Origin: an uncultured Sphingobacteriales bacterium
GTDB taxonomy: Bacteria > Bacteroidota > Bacteroidia > Chitinophagales > Chitinophagaceae
Length of the DNA stretch: 13,041 bases
Direction: 5' to 3'
NCBI GenBank assembly: GCA_946479435.1
Contig: CAMLFX010000088.1
Location: forward strand, 1-13,041
The notes under the pieces were generated by a model. The model did not search any database, was not told the DNA's origin, and was given only the letters and a program-made list of their open reading frames with translations. The position numbers and the translations under genes were made by a program. Numbering within the stretch: the stretch's first letter is position 1; the number at the start of each line of letters is the position of its first letter. Positions 1 to 7,633 of the stretch are shown here, one piece after another.

Positions 1-1
1 T

Positions 2-175
2 GTGAATGCCGAAGTGGATGTTATCTACCAATCGCTTGAAGGTTTGTACGATGCCTGCCCTAATAACACTGGCGACTGGTACTTTACCGGCAACTACCCT
101 ACACCGGGTGGTAACCGCGTAGCCAACAAAGCCTTCATGAACTATATGGAACGCAAGGAAGGCAGAGGATATTAA
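2..175 (+). CDS. purF: Amidophosphoribosyltransferase (PurF), C-terminal end only
   Basis: The window opens inside a reading frame that ends at a TAA at 173-175, leaving 57 readable residues. The tail contains CPNNTGDWYFTGNYPTPGG followed by a short end in NYMERKEGRGY. From memory this matches the C-terminus of the long (about 600 residue) Bacteroidota form of amidophosphoribosyltransferase, which transfers the amide nitrogen of glutamine to PRPP in the first committed step of purine synthesis. The catalytic glutaminase and PRPP-binding parts lie outside the window, so the call rests on the tail alone. A strong hairpin terminator follows 16 bases after the stop, so this is the last gene of its transcript. 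Another purine gene, purC, lies about 10 kb away on the other strand and is not part of the same operon. Confidence 0.72.
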   Translation: MNAEVDVIYQSLEGLYDACPNNTGDWYFTGNYPTPGGNRVANKAFMNYMERKEGRGY

Positions 176-191
176 TTATCGATTAATCATA

Positions 192-233
192 AAAAAAAGC
201 TATGGTCTACGTTTGAAGATCATAGCTTTTTTT
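192..233 (+). terminator. Intrinsic terminator after purF
   Basis: A perfect 13-bp inverted repeat pairs AAAAAAAGCTATG (192-204) with CATAGCTTTTTTT (221-233). Four further pairs, one of them G-U, extend it inward to an 8-base loop at 209-216. The A-tract on the left and T-tract on the right would let it work in either direction. It separates purF from the secreted-protein genes. Confidence 0.88.
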
Positions 234-279
234 ATTGCACCGATGCACCAATGATAATACCACTGCGATTTAAAAGATC

Positions 280-287
280 TACTTTTG
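280..287 (+). promoter_or_regulatory. Putative -7 promoter box for the first T9SS cargo gene
   Basis: TACTTTTG at 280-287 fits the Bacteroidota -7 consensus TAnnTTTG exactly and lies 21 bases before the ATG at 309. No clear TTG -33 element stands at the usual spacing, so the call is tentative. The box supports translation starting at 309, because the in-frame TTG at 285 is part of the box itself. Confidence 0.4.
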
Positions 288-308
288 TCTTTAATTAAAC
301 GCTATCAA

Positions 309-1847
309 ATGAACAAACTAACCCTATTTATTGCCATCGTGTTTGCTTTAATCAGCACTAAGGCTAATGCAACCCCGGTAGCAGCCGGTAACATACGTAT
401 CGAATGGATATTTGCTGACGATTATGATATCTATGTAGATTATTATACTAACTGCCTTACCACACCACCGCCGGATACGATAACGCTCTGTGCCCAGGAT
501 TTGCTGCATCCCGCTAACTCTTTTGCTGTTACTATGTACAGAGATTCTATGGCAGGCTGGATGCACGATTATTCATCCGGCGATACTGTTTCGTTAGGAT
601 GGGGCACTGATAGCACCCAATGTTACGATCCTTCATCAACGATACCAGGCTATCGGCGCTGGAGCTATTATAATACCATTACATTACCGGCTCGCAGCAC
701 ATGGCGAATATCGGCCTATGCAGATACGCTTGATGCCAGCGACAATATTACAGCCTCCCCATTTTATATTGAAAATATTGTAGATAACAATACATCGTTC
801 TATGCAGAGGCGAATGCATCCGTATTTATATCACAACCTAAAGTGTTATATGTACCACCCGCCGTGCCCTGTAGTCTGACTCTGGACGGCATTAACTCCG
901 GCCTCACCGCCGATTCTTTCCTTGTGGAGATCGACACAGTTCTAACAAGCACAGGTACATGCATTGCACCAACAGTTGCATCTTTTAGCACTGCTTCGCC
1001 GGCCTATTCAATACCGTTTAATCCCTTCCAAACCGGGAGCTCGCTTACGCTCAGCCAAACTGTTCCCAGGTATTCCAATGGTACGGCCACATTGAATTTT
1101 ACACCTACACAATCGGGAAACTATGTTTTTGGTATAAAAACAACTGCTTACCGTATCACCGGCAACGGTGGTGTGTGGATACCACTAAATATTACCCGCC
1201 ACTGGCTGCGCATTCATGTTTTAGGATCAACTACGCCCCAAACCTGCGATACTTTTGATGGAGGAACTTTAGGTTGCTTCACCAATTGCATAGCAATGGG
1301 CGATACCATAATAGGTCTTTACAACCAACCTGTTAGTTTCTGCTATAATGCTCAATCGGCCGACACAAGCGTTAAATATCATATCACCGACAACCACACT
1401 GATAGCATACCCGGTGCTGCAATTACCTATACAGGGCAATATACAGATACTGTTGCAGGTACATTTAGCTGGACACCAACTTCAATGAATGATACAGGCT
1501 GGCATACAATAGTCTACAATGTAGTTGACACAGCATGTGCTACACCTGTAAATTATACAGATACAGTACATATTTACATCCCCGGCCCGGTAAGTGTAAA
1601 AACACTGCCAAATCAGCAGCAAACCATCAAATTGTACCCCAATCCCAATAACGGGAGTTTTACCCTCAGTTCTCAGAACAAACTGACCGGGAAAATAGAG
1701 ATAATGAATATTGTAGGACAAGTAGTATATACTACTGATGATAACAGGAATATCAACCTTCCCGTTGGGCTAACTAATGGCACCTATTTACTTAAGGCGC
1801 ATCAAGGGAATATGACGGTAAACATCCCCTTTATATTGCAAAGGTAA
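309..1847 (+). CDS. Secreted T9SS cargo protein with type A C-terminal sorting domain
   Basis: This is a predicted 512-residue secreted protein of unknown function. Residues 1-21 form a Sec signal peptide with likely cleavage after ANA, which is why ATG 309 is chosen over an upstream in-frame TTG at 285. The mature N-terminal region (about 25-310) starts AAGNIRIEW and resembles a beta-rich module common in large Bacteroidota surface proteins. A second beta-rich segment (about 320-430) contains the stretch GQYTDTVAGTFSWTPT. The last 73 residues begin IKLYPNPNNGSF and end FILQR, a typical type A T9SS sorting domain, so export across the outer membrane is expected. It is a diverged paralogue of the gene at 2246-3715. 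Its equivalent of that protein's DPDGDSL loop is degraded (LDGINSGLTADSF), suggesting loss of a calcium-type site. Function could be adhesion, but nothing in the sequence shows an enzyme. Confidence 0.85.
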   Translation: MNKLTLFIAIVFALISTKANATPVAAGNIRIEWIFADDYDIYVDYYTNCLTTPPPDTITLCAQDLLHPANSFAVTMYRDSMAGWMHDYSSGDTVSLGWGTDSTQCYDPSSTIPGYRRWSYYNTITLPARSTWRISAYADTLDASDNITASPFYIENIVDNNTSFYAEANASVFISQPKVLYVPPAVPCSLTLDGINSGLTADSFLVEIDTVLTSTGTCIAPTVASFSTASPAYSIPFNPFQTGSSLTLSQTVPRYSNGTATLNFTPTQSGNYVFGIKTTAYRITGNGGVWIPLNITRHWLRIHVLGSTTPQTCDTFDGGTLGCFTNCIAMGDTIIGLYNQPVSFCYNAQSADTSVKYHITDNHTDSIPGAAITYTGQYTDTVAGTFSWTPTSMNDTGWHTIVYNVVDTACATPVNYTDTVHIYIPGPVSVKTLPNQQQTIKLYPNPNNGSFTLSSQNKLTGKIEIMNIVGQVVYTTDDNRNINLPVGLTNGTYLLKAHQGNMTVNIPFILQR

Positions 1848-1901
1848 ATTGTGAACTATAACCAATGGTAACACCAGCCTGATATATAATTCATTATTTT
1901 T

Positions 1902-1953
1902 GATACAATTCTAAGCCACGCTAATCCGTGGCATGGAATTGTATCCTTTTTTT
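1902..1953 (+). terminator. Intrinsic terminator after the first T9SS cargo gene
   Basis: GATACAATTC (1902-1911) pairs with GAATTGTATC (1936-1945), and GCCACG (1915-1920) pairs with CGTGGC (1927-1932). Together they form an almost continuous stem with one mismatch and a 6-base loop. A run of eight T (1947-1954) follows directly after a C. It lies 54 bases past the stop codon, so transcription should end before the orphan sorting-domain fragment. Confidence 0.88.
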
Positions 1954-1993
1954 TAGAGCACCCTATTTGTTAACTGATTTAAGTGAGAATGGC

Positions 1994-2194
1994 ATGATCA
2001 ACATTAGGAATAAAGAAACCGAAGAATGCGAAGTAATGGTAGTTGATATGAATGGCAATATCTGTTACGAAAACAGCATACAGCCCAACGACGATCTGGA
2101 ACTGGACATCAATTCTTTTTTAGCCGGTATCTATACGCTGATATTCCGCACTCATCATACCAGTTTTGTACAGCAAATAGTAAAATACGGGTAA
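1994..2194 (+). pseudogene. Orphan T9SS sorting-domain fragment
   Basis: From ATG 1994 this frame encodes 66 residues that look like most of a T9SS type A sorting domain. A strand GMINIRNK is followed by MVVDMNGNICYEN, then LDINSFLAGIYTLIF and a final QQIVKYG. This is the usual pattern of a strand, a turn around an MNG motif, and GIY near the end. The LYPNP start of the domain is missing, as are a signal peptide and any cargo region, so the product could not be exported in the usual way. The frame stays open upstream to a GTG at 1928, but that codon lies inside the preceding terminator hairpin and is an unlikely start. The simplest reading is the remnant of a third, deleted cargo gene. A small cytoplasmic protein is the alternative. 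Confidence 0.55.
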
Positions 2195-2245
2195 ATGCTA
2201 ACCTTTTGGTTATTTTAGCTTGTCTTAGTACATACGATGCTATAT

Positions 2246-3715
2246 ATGAAGCAAACCCTGTTATTCTTAATATCCTTCTCAATATCTATCAACTGTAGTG
2301 CACAGCGCCCCATCTTTGCAGCAGGCGAAATTACTTATGAGCACAGTTCCGATTCTACCTATACGTTTTATGCAAACCTTTATCAGGATTGCGCCGGAGG
2401 AAAAGAACCGGATACTGTAATTGCTTGTTTCAATAATCCTTGCGATAATTCATTTTCTTTTACGGCAAAACTGGCAAAAAGCAACAACCGTGGCAACGTA
2501 GCGCAAATGGGTTGCTCACAATACCCTACCAATTGCTCCGAACCTGGCGCAATAAGAGGTTATCGCATTTGGCATTATGCGGCTACCATAACATTGCCGG
2601 CACAATGCAACTCCTGGCATATAGCTGTTATTGCTGATACTATGACTAACAGCTTGGCGCTGACCCCTGCAAAGTTCTATGTTGAAACAACGTTTAACAA
2701 TAAAGGTGCTAACAAAAACAATTCATCACCCTTTTTTATTGACGACGCTATTGCTTATTGTGGTGAAGGACAGCCATTCAGCTTTCGCACACAACCTATA
2801 GATCCTGATGGAGATTCTTTAGTTACAGAAATTGTTGCGCCCCGTACTACCGATAACCAATGTGGCGCTTCGCGCTCTATACCTTATACGCGGGCAACAC
2901 CTCCATACTCTATTGTACATAACCCTTTTCAGACCAATAATACATTCCAATTTGACAAGAACACCGACAGCATGTCGTTCACCCCATCTACTGCAGGTAC
3001 TGCTATCATGGCATTGAAAGTATATGAATACCGGAACGGGCATTTATTAGGCACAACGCTAAGAACGCAGGTAATACATATAATGCCTGCACCATTAAGA
3101 GGGTGGTTTGAAAACATTACTGATATTGGTAATTTCTACAACTGTACTTATCCGTACAATAGAATAAATGCCTTCGTGAATGACAGCTTCAGTTTTCAGA
3201 TATTTGAAGGCTCTACTGCCAATAATGCTAAACTAATGCTGTACGATAATTGCGACTCTATTTTACCTTCTGCAAAAATTGTATATGAAGGCCAGTATTC
3301 TAAGAGCGTATCGGGTACGTTCACTTGCAAACCTACAATATTCGACACCGGACTTCATTATATATTTATCAAGGCTGTAGATACTACATGCGACCCTCCG
3401 GGCTTTACTTATAACTCCTGGAATGCAATACCAATATTTATCGACCCAACACCATCAAATATCAGTTCAATTTCAAAGCAAAAAAATATTCAACTCTATC
3501 CTAATCCTAACAGCGGACATTTCAAATTGAACGGCTATGAACCCGGTTTGGAAAAAATAACATTGGTAAATACTATGGGGCAAATAATAGATGCCGATGT
3601 TAAGATTACTAATTCTGAAATGAACTTATCAGATAATTTACCTGCCGGTATATATGCACTGAAAATATACAAATATGGTTCAATGCAAACATTACCCTTT
3701 GTAATAAACAGGTAG
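2246..3715 (+). CDS. Secreted T9SS cargo protein with type A C-terminal sorting domain (paralogue of the 309 gene)
   Basis: This is a predicted 489-residue secreted protein of unknown function. ATG 2246 is preferred over ATG 2237 because it starts a clean signal peptide of about 20 residues ending CSAQ. The mature region (about 24-285) follows a pattern I associate with N-terminal modules of large Bacteroidota surface and gliding-associated proteins: AAGEITYEH, LYQDC, a Cys-rich stretch, GYRIWHYAATITLPAQC, NNSSPFF, DPDGDSL (from D186), EYRNG. The Asp-rich loop may bind calcium. A second beta-rich segment contains GQYSKSVSGTFTCKPT, matching the same region of the upstream paralogue. The last 75 residues begin IQLYPNPNSGHF and end FVINR, a T9SS type A sorting domain. 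It retains the Cys residues and acidic loop that the 309 gene has partly lost. Its stop codon directly abuts that of the convergent downstream gene. Confidence 0.85.
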   Translation: MKQTLLFLISFSISINCSAQRPIFAAGEITYEHSSDSTYTFYANLYQDCAGGKEPDTVIACFNNPCDNSFSFTAKLAKSNNRGNVAQMGCSQYPTNCSEPGAIRGYRIWHYAATITLPAQCNSWHIAVIADTMTNSLALTPAKFYVETTFNNKGANKNNSSPFFIDDAIAYCGEGQPFSFRTQPIDPDGDSLVTEIVAPRTTDNQCGASRSIPYTRATPPYSIVHNPFQTNNTFQFDKNTDSMSFTPSTAGTAIMALKVYEYRNGHLLGTTLRTQVIHIMPAPLRGWFENITDIGNFYNCTYPYNRINAFVNDSFSFQIFEGSTANNAKLMLYDNCDSILPSAKIVYEGQYSKSVSGTFTCKPTIFDTGLHYIFIKAVDTTCDPPGFTYNSWNAIPIFIDPTPSNISSISKQKNIQLYPNPNSGHFKLNGYEPGLEKITLVNTMGQIIDADVKITNSEMNLSDNLPAGIYALKIYKYGSMQTLPFVINR

Positions 3716-4771
3716 TTAATAACAGCTTTGCTCCGCAAGCATTGCCTTCACTTTTTGTTGCCATTCTGCCTGCTTTGCTTTTTTAGTGCCGTGTTGTGTT
3801 TCATCATCGTATTGTTGCTGGGTAGCCTGGCGTTGTTCTTCTATTTCATTAACAATATCACTTATCTGCTGCTCCAGTTCATCTGGCTTAAGCACGGTTA
3901 GTTCCAGCTTTTCCTTTACTTCGCATGCGTACAATGCGGTTATATCAAAATGCAATTGTTCGTGTGCCAGTATTTCTGCTGTATTCGTTTTAGCTCTCCA
4001 CCAGGAATGGCTTTTACTGAAATAAGGTAGCAGGTTTATCTTTATTTTAGTTTTAGCACCAAGGCGTTCCCAACTGTATTTAAAATTGATACCACTGTAT
4101 GTTACAGCTGCGGCGTTACTAAGGTCGTCGGCGGCACCTTCAAAGTCTGTTCGCAACAATTGCCGTTGTTTAGTATAAGGTATAAGGTTAGCGTCATTAT
4201 CCGTCTGCATAATTTCTATACTTACCTCTGTATTATTTCCTTTAGCACTTATGGGGTTCAGGGCCAGCCAGTCATCAAAGGCCTTTAGGTGGTAATCTGT
4301 AGCCTGCTGTATCAGCTTACCAATAAATGCGCTTACATCGTAGCCACCTTGCGCATAGTTGTGTGCGGTTATCTTATACACATTCATACCACGCGTGTAA
4401 AACGATAATTCGGTATATAAATGGGCTTGTGGCGTGCCATTTTCCTTTTCTTCCTTTACCTCAAAGCGGTTCAGGTGTATGGCTACCGGCAGTTTACTTT
4501 TATCTTGCTTTGCATGCTCAGCTATGTATTGCATCAAGCCCGCTGCCGGCCCTCCTTGCAGCGTTATGGCCGTCACCTTCCCCATCATCCCTGCCTTCAT
4601 ACTACCAATGTTTGTGGTATCCTCCCGGTCATCAATCACATCCGAAATATAATACCCTGCGGGGTTGTGTACAGGTGGAAGATTTCTCAGTTTAATCACC
4701 TTAAATGTCTGGGCTTTTAACGAGGCAGCAGCGGCAATTATGCCACAGGCAAGAAGCAGTATTCTTTTCAC
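3716..4771 (-). CDS. Secreted DUF922-like protein with an HExxH motif (putative metallopeptidase)
   Basis: This 351-residue protein starts at a GTG (4771-4769). An in-frame TAA lies three codons upstream, and the GTG opens a convincing signal peptide (residues 1-21, ending SLKAQ). Residues 22-170 form an uncharacterised N-terminal region. Residues 215-290 resemble DUF922, a secreted-protein family with a zinc-peptidase-like motif. The segment has FSKSHSWW followed by ILAHEQLHFDITALYA, giving H270, E271 and H274 plus D276. The third metal ligand cannot be assigned with confidence; E284 is one candidate. The C-terminal 55 residues are charged and Gln-rich and probably helical or coiled-coil. 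I infer a periplasmic or secreted metallopeptidase, but activity is unproven for this family as far as I recall. It is monocistronic and convergent with the cargo gene at 2246-3715. Confidence 0.75.
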   Translation of the reverse strand: MKRILLLACGIIAAAASLKAQTFKVIKLRNLPPVHNPAGYYISDVIDDREDTTNIGSMKAGMMGKVTAITLQGGPAAGLMQYIAEHAKQDKSKLPVAIHLNRFEVKEEKENGTPQAHLYTELSFYTRGMNVYKITAHNYAQGGYDVSAFIGKLIQQATDYHLKAFDDWLALNPISAKGNNTEVSIEIMQTDNDANLIPYTKQRQLLRTDFEGAADDLSNAAAVTYSGINFKYSWERLGAKTKIKINLLPYFSKSHSWWRAKTNTAEILAHEQLHFDITALYACEVKEKLELTVLKPDELEQQISDIVNEIEEQRQATQQQYDDETQHGTKKAKQAEWQQKVKAMLAEQSCY

Positions 4772-4857
4772 AGGGTTTTAAAATATGGTTTAAAAATAGT
4801 TGTTTTACCGATATTTTAAAAGCAATTCATAAAAATCAATTATTCAACTAAAAAACG

Positions 4858-4865
4858 TATATTTG
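4858..4865 (+). promoter_or_regulatory. Putative -7 promoter box facing the gene-free stretch
   Basis: TATATTTG followed by C matches the Bacteroidota -7 consensus TAnnTTTG. No TTG stands at the expected -33 position, so this is a half-site. It points into a region with no protein gene, and the only gene beyond, lepA, is on the opposite strand. Confidence 0.4.
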
Positions 4866-4871
4866 CTAAAT

Positions 4872-5030
4872 AAGTTCTTTGAAAGACCCCACTATTGCAT
4901 TGCTATAAAACATATCTGTTGTTCAGTTTTGCTACAAGCAAAAATGCGGCATTTCGAACGTAAAACGCAGTTCAGTTACGCGTTCAGCGGATGAATTGTC
5001 GCACGGAAATTTTTTAATTTTTATTTTTTT
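4872..5030 (+). ncRNA. Candidate small non-coding RNA, unidentified
   Basis: A transcript started by the box at 4858-4865 would begin near 4872 with GTTCTTTGAAA (4874-4884). This resembles the boxA-like sequence seen in rRNA leaders. It would contain a hairpin with stem TTTTGCT (4927-4933) / AGCAAAA (4937-4943). A second stem would pair GAACGTAA (4956-4963) with TTACG-CG-TTC (4976-4985), with a two-base bulge. The transcript could end in the T-rich stretch 5010-5030, although no GC-rich terminator stem precedes it. I do not recognise a known family: no tmRNA, SRP or RNase P signature is visible. It may be only a decayed leader or chance structure. Confidence 0.25.
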
Positions 5031-5077
5031 CAACAAAAATGAACAACAAATAAATTTATTCATTATACCTGAAGCAT

Positions 5078-5107
5078 AAAAAAATCCGCAAACTAATGTC
5101 TGCGGAT
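5078..5107 (-). terminator. Intrinsic terminator after lepA
   Basis: Read on the minus strand, ATCCGCA (5107-5101) pairs with TGCGGAT (5090-5084) around a 10-base loop, and a run of T (complement of 5084-5078) follows. It begins 25 bases beyond the lepA stop. Confidence 0.8.
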
Positions 5108-5131
5108 AATATATAAAGTTTTATTGTCGCA

Positions 5132-6928
5132 TTATTCATCCAGCTTCAACACTGCTAAGAATGCTTCCTGTGGTATCTCTACGTTGCCTATCTGGCGCAT
5201 ACGCTTCTTACCTTCTTTCTGCTTTTCAAGCAGCTTGCGTTTACGGCTTATATCGCCACCATAACATTTGGCGGTAACATCCTTACGCATGGCCGAGATG
5301 GTCTCACGTGCTACAATCTTGGCACCCAGCGCTGCTTGTATAGCTATCATAAACTGCTGGCGCGGCAGCAGTTCCTTTAGCTTAGAGCATAGTTTACGGC
5401 CAAAGTCTTGCGCACGGCTGCGGTGTATCAAAGCACTCAAAGCATCCACCTTATCACCGTTCAGCAGTATATCCATCTTGGCTATGTCGCTCTCACGGTA
5501 GTCTATCGGGTGGTAGTCGAACGATGCATAACCACGGGTACTCGACTTCAGCTTGTCGTAGAAGTCAAACACTATCTCGGTTAGTGGTATCTCAAATATA
5601 AGCTCAACGCGTGTTGGCGTCAGGTAGTGTTGGTTAATAAGCATACCGCGCTTACCCAGGCAAAGACTCATGATGTTGCCAATATAGTCGGGCAGGGTAA
5701 TGATCTGTGCACGGATGAAAGGCTCCTCTATACGGTCAAGACGGCTGGGGTCGGGCATCTCGCTCGGGTTGTTCACTATCACGGGTACATCCTTATCGCG
5801 TGTCAGGTAAGCCTTGAAACTAACGTTGGGCACGGTAGTGATAACGGTTTGGTTGAACTCGCGTTCTAACCGCTCCTGGATAATCTCCATGTGCAGCATA
5901 CCCAGGAAACCGCAACGGAAACCAAAGCCAAGTGCTTGCGAAGTTTCAGGCTCGAAGGTAAGTGAGGCATCATTCAGCTGAAGCTTCTCCATGCATTCAC
6001 GCAGCTCTTCGAAATCATCGGTCTCAACCGGGAATATACCGGCAAATACCATGGGCTTCACTTCTTCAAAACCCTTCACTATCTCCTGGGTAGGGTTGGC
6101 AACGTTTGTAATGGTATCGCCCACCTTTACTTCCTTAGCGTTTTTGATACCGGTAATGATGTAGCCAACATCACCCGCTGATACACTTTGCTGCGGGGCC
6201 AGGCCCAGCTTTAGTACCCCTACCTCATCGGCAAAGTATTCGCCGCCGGTATGGTAAAACTTCACTTTATCCCCCTTCTTAAGGGTACCATTTACTACAC
6301 GGAAATAAGCTATGATGCCACGGAACGAGTTGAACACACTATCGAATATCAGGGCTTGCAGTGGTGCATCCGGTTTACCTTTGGGTGCCGGTATACGCTC
6401 CACGATAGCTGCCATGATCTCTTCAATACCTATCCCTGATTTGCCACTTGCCAGTACTATATCTTCAGGTTTGCAACCTATAAGATCTACTATCTGATCG
6501 GTTACTTCGGGTATCATTGCCCCTTCCATGTCTATCTTATTGATGACAGGAATGATCTCAAGGTCGTTATCCAGAGCAAGGTATAGATTCGATATAGTTT
6601 GTGCCTGTATTCCCTGCGATGCATCTACCAGCAGCAATGCACCCTCGCAGGCAGCCAGTGCGCGCGATACTTCGTAAGAGAAGTCAACGTGGCCGGGAGT
6701 ATCAATCAGGTTCAGCTTATACTTCTGTCCTTTATATTCAAAGTCCATCTGTATCGCATGGCTTTTGATGGTGATGCCCTTCTCACGTTCCAGGTCCATA
6801 TCATCCAGCACCTGCGCCTGCATATCACGTTCCGATATGGTCTTGGTAAACTCCAGCAGACGGTCGGCCAGGGTACTTTTACCATGGTCGATGTGAGCAA
6901 TGATACAGAAATTGCGGATGTTTTGCAT
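5132..6928 (-). CDS. lepA: Elongation factor 4 (LepA), ribosome-associated GTPase
   Basis: This full-length LepA (598 residues, the usual size) is a translational GTPase thought to act on stalled or assembling ribosomes and able to back-translocate them in vitro. The G-domain motifs are all present: AHIDHGKST (11-19), GITIKS (51-56), DTPGH (76-80), NKID (130-133) and SGKSG (161-165). The EF-G-like beta-barrel and two alpha/beta domains follow. The LepA-specific C-terminal domain is intact, with [18 protein letters not shown] and EGKKRM near the end. The ATG at 6928 starts directly at [19 protein letters not shown], as expected for the family. It appears monocistronic: its own terminator follows, and the next gene upstream is divergent. 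No missing residues or odd features were seen. Confidence 0.97.
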   Translation of the reverse strand: MQNIRNFCIIAHIDHGKSTLADRLLEFTKTISERDMQAQVLDDMDLEREKGITIKSHAIQMDFEYKGQKYKLNLIDTPGHVDFSYEVSRALAACEGALLLVDASQGIQAQTISNLYLALDNDLEIIPVINKIDMEGAMIPEVTDQIVDLIGCKPEDIVLASGKSGIGIEEIMAAIVERIPAPKGKPDAPLQALIFDSVFNSFRGIIAYFRVVNGTLKKGDKVKFYHTGGEYFADEVGVLKLGLAPQQSVSAGDVGYIITGIKNAKEVKVGDTITNVANPTQEIVKGFEEVKPMVFAGIFPVETDDFEELRECMEKLQLNDASLTFEPETSQALGFGFRCGFLGMLHMEIIQERLEREFNQTVITTVPNVSFKAYLTRDKDVPVIVNNPSEMPDPSRLDRIEEPFIRAQIITLPDYIGNIMSLCLGKRGMLINQHYLTPTRVELIFEIPLTEIVFDFYDKLKSSTRGYASFDYHPIDYRESDIAKMDILLNGDKVDALSALIHRSRAQDFGRKLCSKLKELLPRQQFMIAIQAALGAKIVARETISAMRKDVTAKCYGGDISRKRKLLEKQKEGKKRMRQIGNVEIPQEAFLAVLKLDE

Positions 6929-7093
6929 ATTACTAAAAAAGAAGTGCGAAGTTAAGGTATAAAAATGGCTTATCAGGCTATTATTTAAAGGCTTACAAGC
7001 ATTCTGCCTACCAATTTACTTTGGGTTCAAAATACTATGGCATGGATTTTTAAAGCTTTGTTAGAAAGCGTTTAACCACTTAAAACACATAAT

Positions 7094-7261
7094 ATGAAAA
7101 AACTATCATTACTACCCTTATTCGCGATCCTGATATCGCTGAGCAGTTGCGAACTAATAGGCGATATTTTTAAGGCAGGAATGTGGACCGGTATTATTGT
7201 AGTAGTACTGGTAGTTGGCCTTATCATTTTCGTTATATCGAAACTGTTTGGAGGAAGATAA
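7094..7261 (+). CDS. Small membrane-anchored lipoprotein of unknown function (55 aa)
   Basis: A short frame from ATG 7094 to TAA 7259-7261 encodes 55 residues. The N-terminus MKKLSLLPLFAILISLSSC is a lipoprotein signal with a lipobox at Cys19. The mature part is ELIGDIFKAGMWTG, then a hydrophobic span (about 34-49) and a short basic end, KLFGGR. From memory, small proteins with this C-x-x-I-x-x-IFKAGM-x-x-G-I plus one-helix layout recur across Bacteroidota and are sometimes misnamed as phosphatidate cytidylyltransferase; no enzyme domain fits in 55 residues. A lipid anchor plus a transmembrane helix is an unusual combination in so short a protein. The YtxH-type gene starts 55 bases downstream on the same strand with no terminator between, so they are probably cotranscribed. 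Role unknown. Confidence 0.8.
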   Translation: MKKLSLLPLFAILISLSSCELIGDIFKAGMWTGIIVVVLVVGLIIFVISKLFGGR

Positions 7262-7316
7262 AAGGAGCTAATTACATTGAGATAATAAATTATACACTAC
7301 ACCAAAAAATAATAAC

Positions 7317-7595
7317 ATGTCAAAATTCTTAACAGGAGCCGCCATAGGATTGGTTTTAGGCCTGCTAATAGCACCCGAAAAAGGTGAAGATCTGCGCAAT
7401 GATCTTGCTGATACAGCAGAAAAGTGGAAAGACAAACTAAACCGCTTGCGTGGTAAAGCAAATGCTAACCTGGATGATCTGCGTGGTTTGCTTGACCATG
7501 AAATAGATGGACTGAGCGACGATCTTAAGCATCGCATATTAACAATATTGGATGATGCGACCGATATGGCTTACCAAAACAAACCACATTATTAA
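7317..7595 (+). CDS. YtxH domain-containing small membrane protein
   Basis: This 92-residue protein has an N-terminal Gly/Ala/Leu-rich membrane helix (about 4-19, FLTGAAIGLVLGLLIAP) followed by EKGEDLRNDLADTAEKWKDK and a charged, probably amphipathic helical tail. That layout, with the helix ending in AP and then a Glu/Lys-rich segment, is typical of YtxH proteins. These are often linked with general stress or envelope stress, and their molecular role is unclear. It shares a likely transcript with the 55-residue lipoprotein upstream. A bidirectional terminator follows at once: the TAA at 7593-7595 is only 3 bases from the stem. No catalytic residues are evident. Confidence 0.85.
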   Translation: MSKFLTGAAIGLVLGLLIAPEKGEDLRNDLADTAEKWKDKLNRLRGKANANLDDLRGLLDHEIDGLSDDLKHRILTILDDATDMAYQNKPHY

Positions 7596-7598
7596 ATT

Positions 7599-7633
7599 AA
7601 AAAACGCCCGGTTTTAAGCCGGGCGTTTTTTTT
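7599..7633. terminator. Bidirectional terminator shared by the YtxH gene and the opposing lipoprotein gene
   Basis: AAAAAACGCCCGG (7599-7611) pairs perfectly with CCGGGCGTTTTTT (7619-7631) around a 7-base loop. It is A-rich on the left and T-rich on the right, so it can stop transcripts from both sides. Its last two T (7632-7633) are part of the stop codon of the minus-strand lipoprotein, so for that gene the stop codon adjoins the stem. Confidence 0.92.

Larger units (their letters stand above)
4772..5076. other. Gene-free, AT-rich stretch between the DUF922-like gene and the lepA terminator
   Basis: No protein gene is supported here. The left part should contain the promoter of the minus-strand DUF922-like gene, but I see no good -33/-7 pair. 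The central part has a plus-strand promoter-like box at 4858-4865 and two hairpins, listed separately as a possible small RNA. The right part (5010-5060) is runs of T and A without clear structure. Confidence 0.6.

Noticed and set aside
285..308. TTG 285 as the start of the first T9SS cargo gene
   Set aside because: The TTG is part of a TAnnTTTG promoter box, and the eight extra residues would precede an otherwise ideal signal peptide that begins at ATG 309.
4944..4994. Possible 16-residue leader peptide (ATG to TGA) inside the gene-free stretch
   Set aside because: Very short, no ribosome-binding context and no downstream gene on that strand to regulate; a chance frame is more likely.
6599..6955. 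118-residue frame on the plus strand opposite lepA
   Set aside because: It lies antisense to the strongly conserved LepA G domain, has no recognisable motif and no promoter, and is explained as a shadow of lepA codons.
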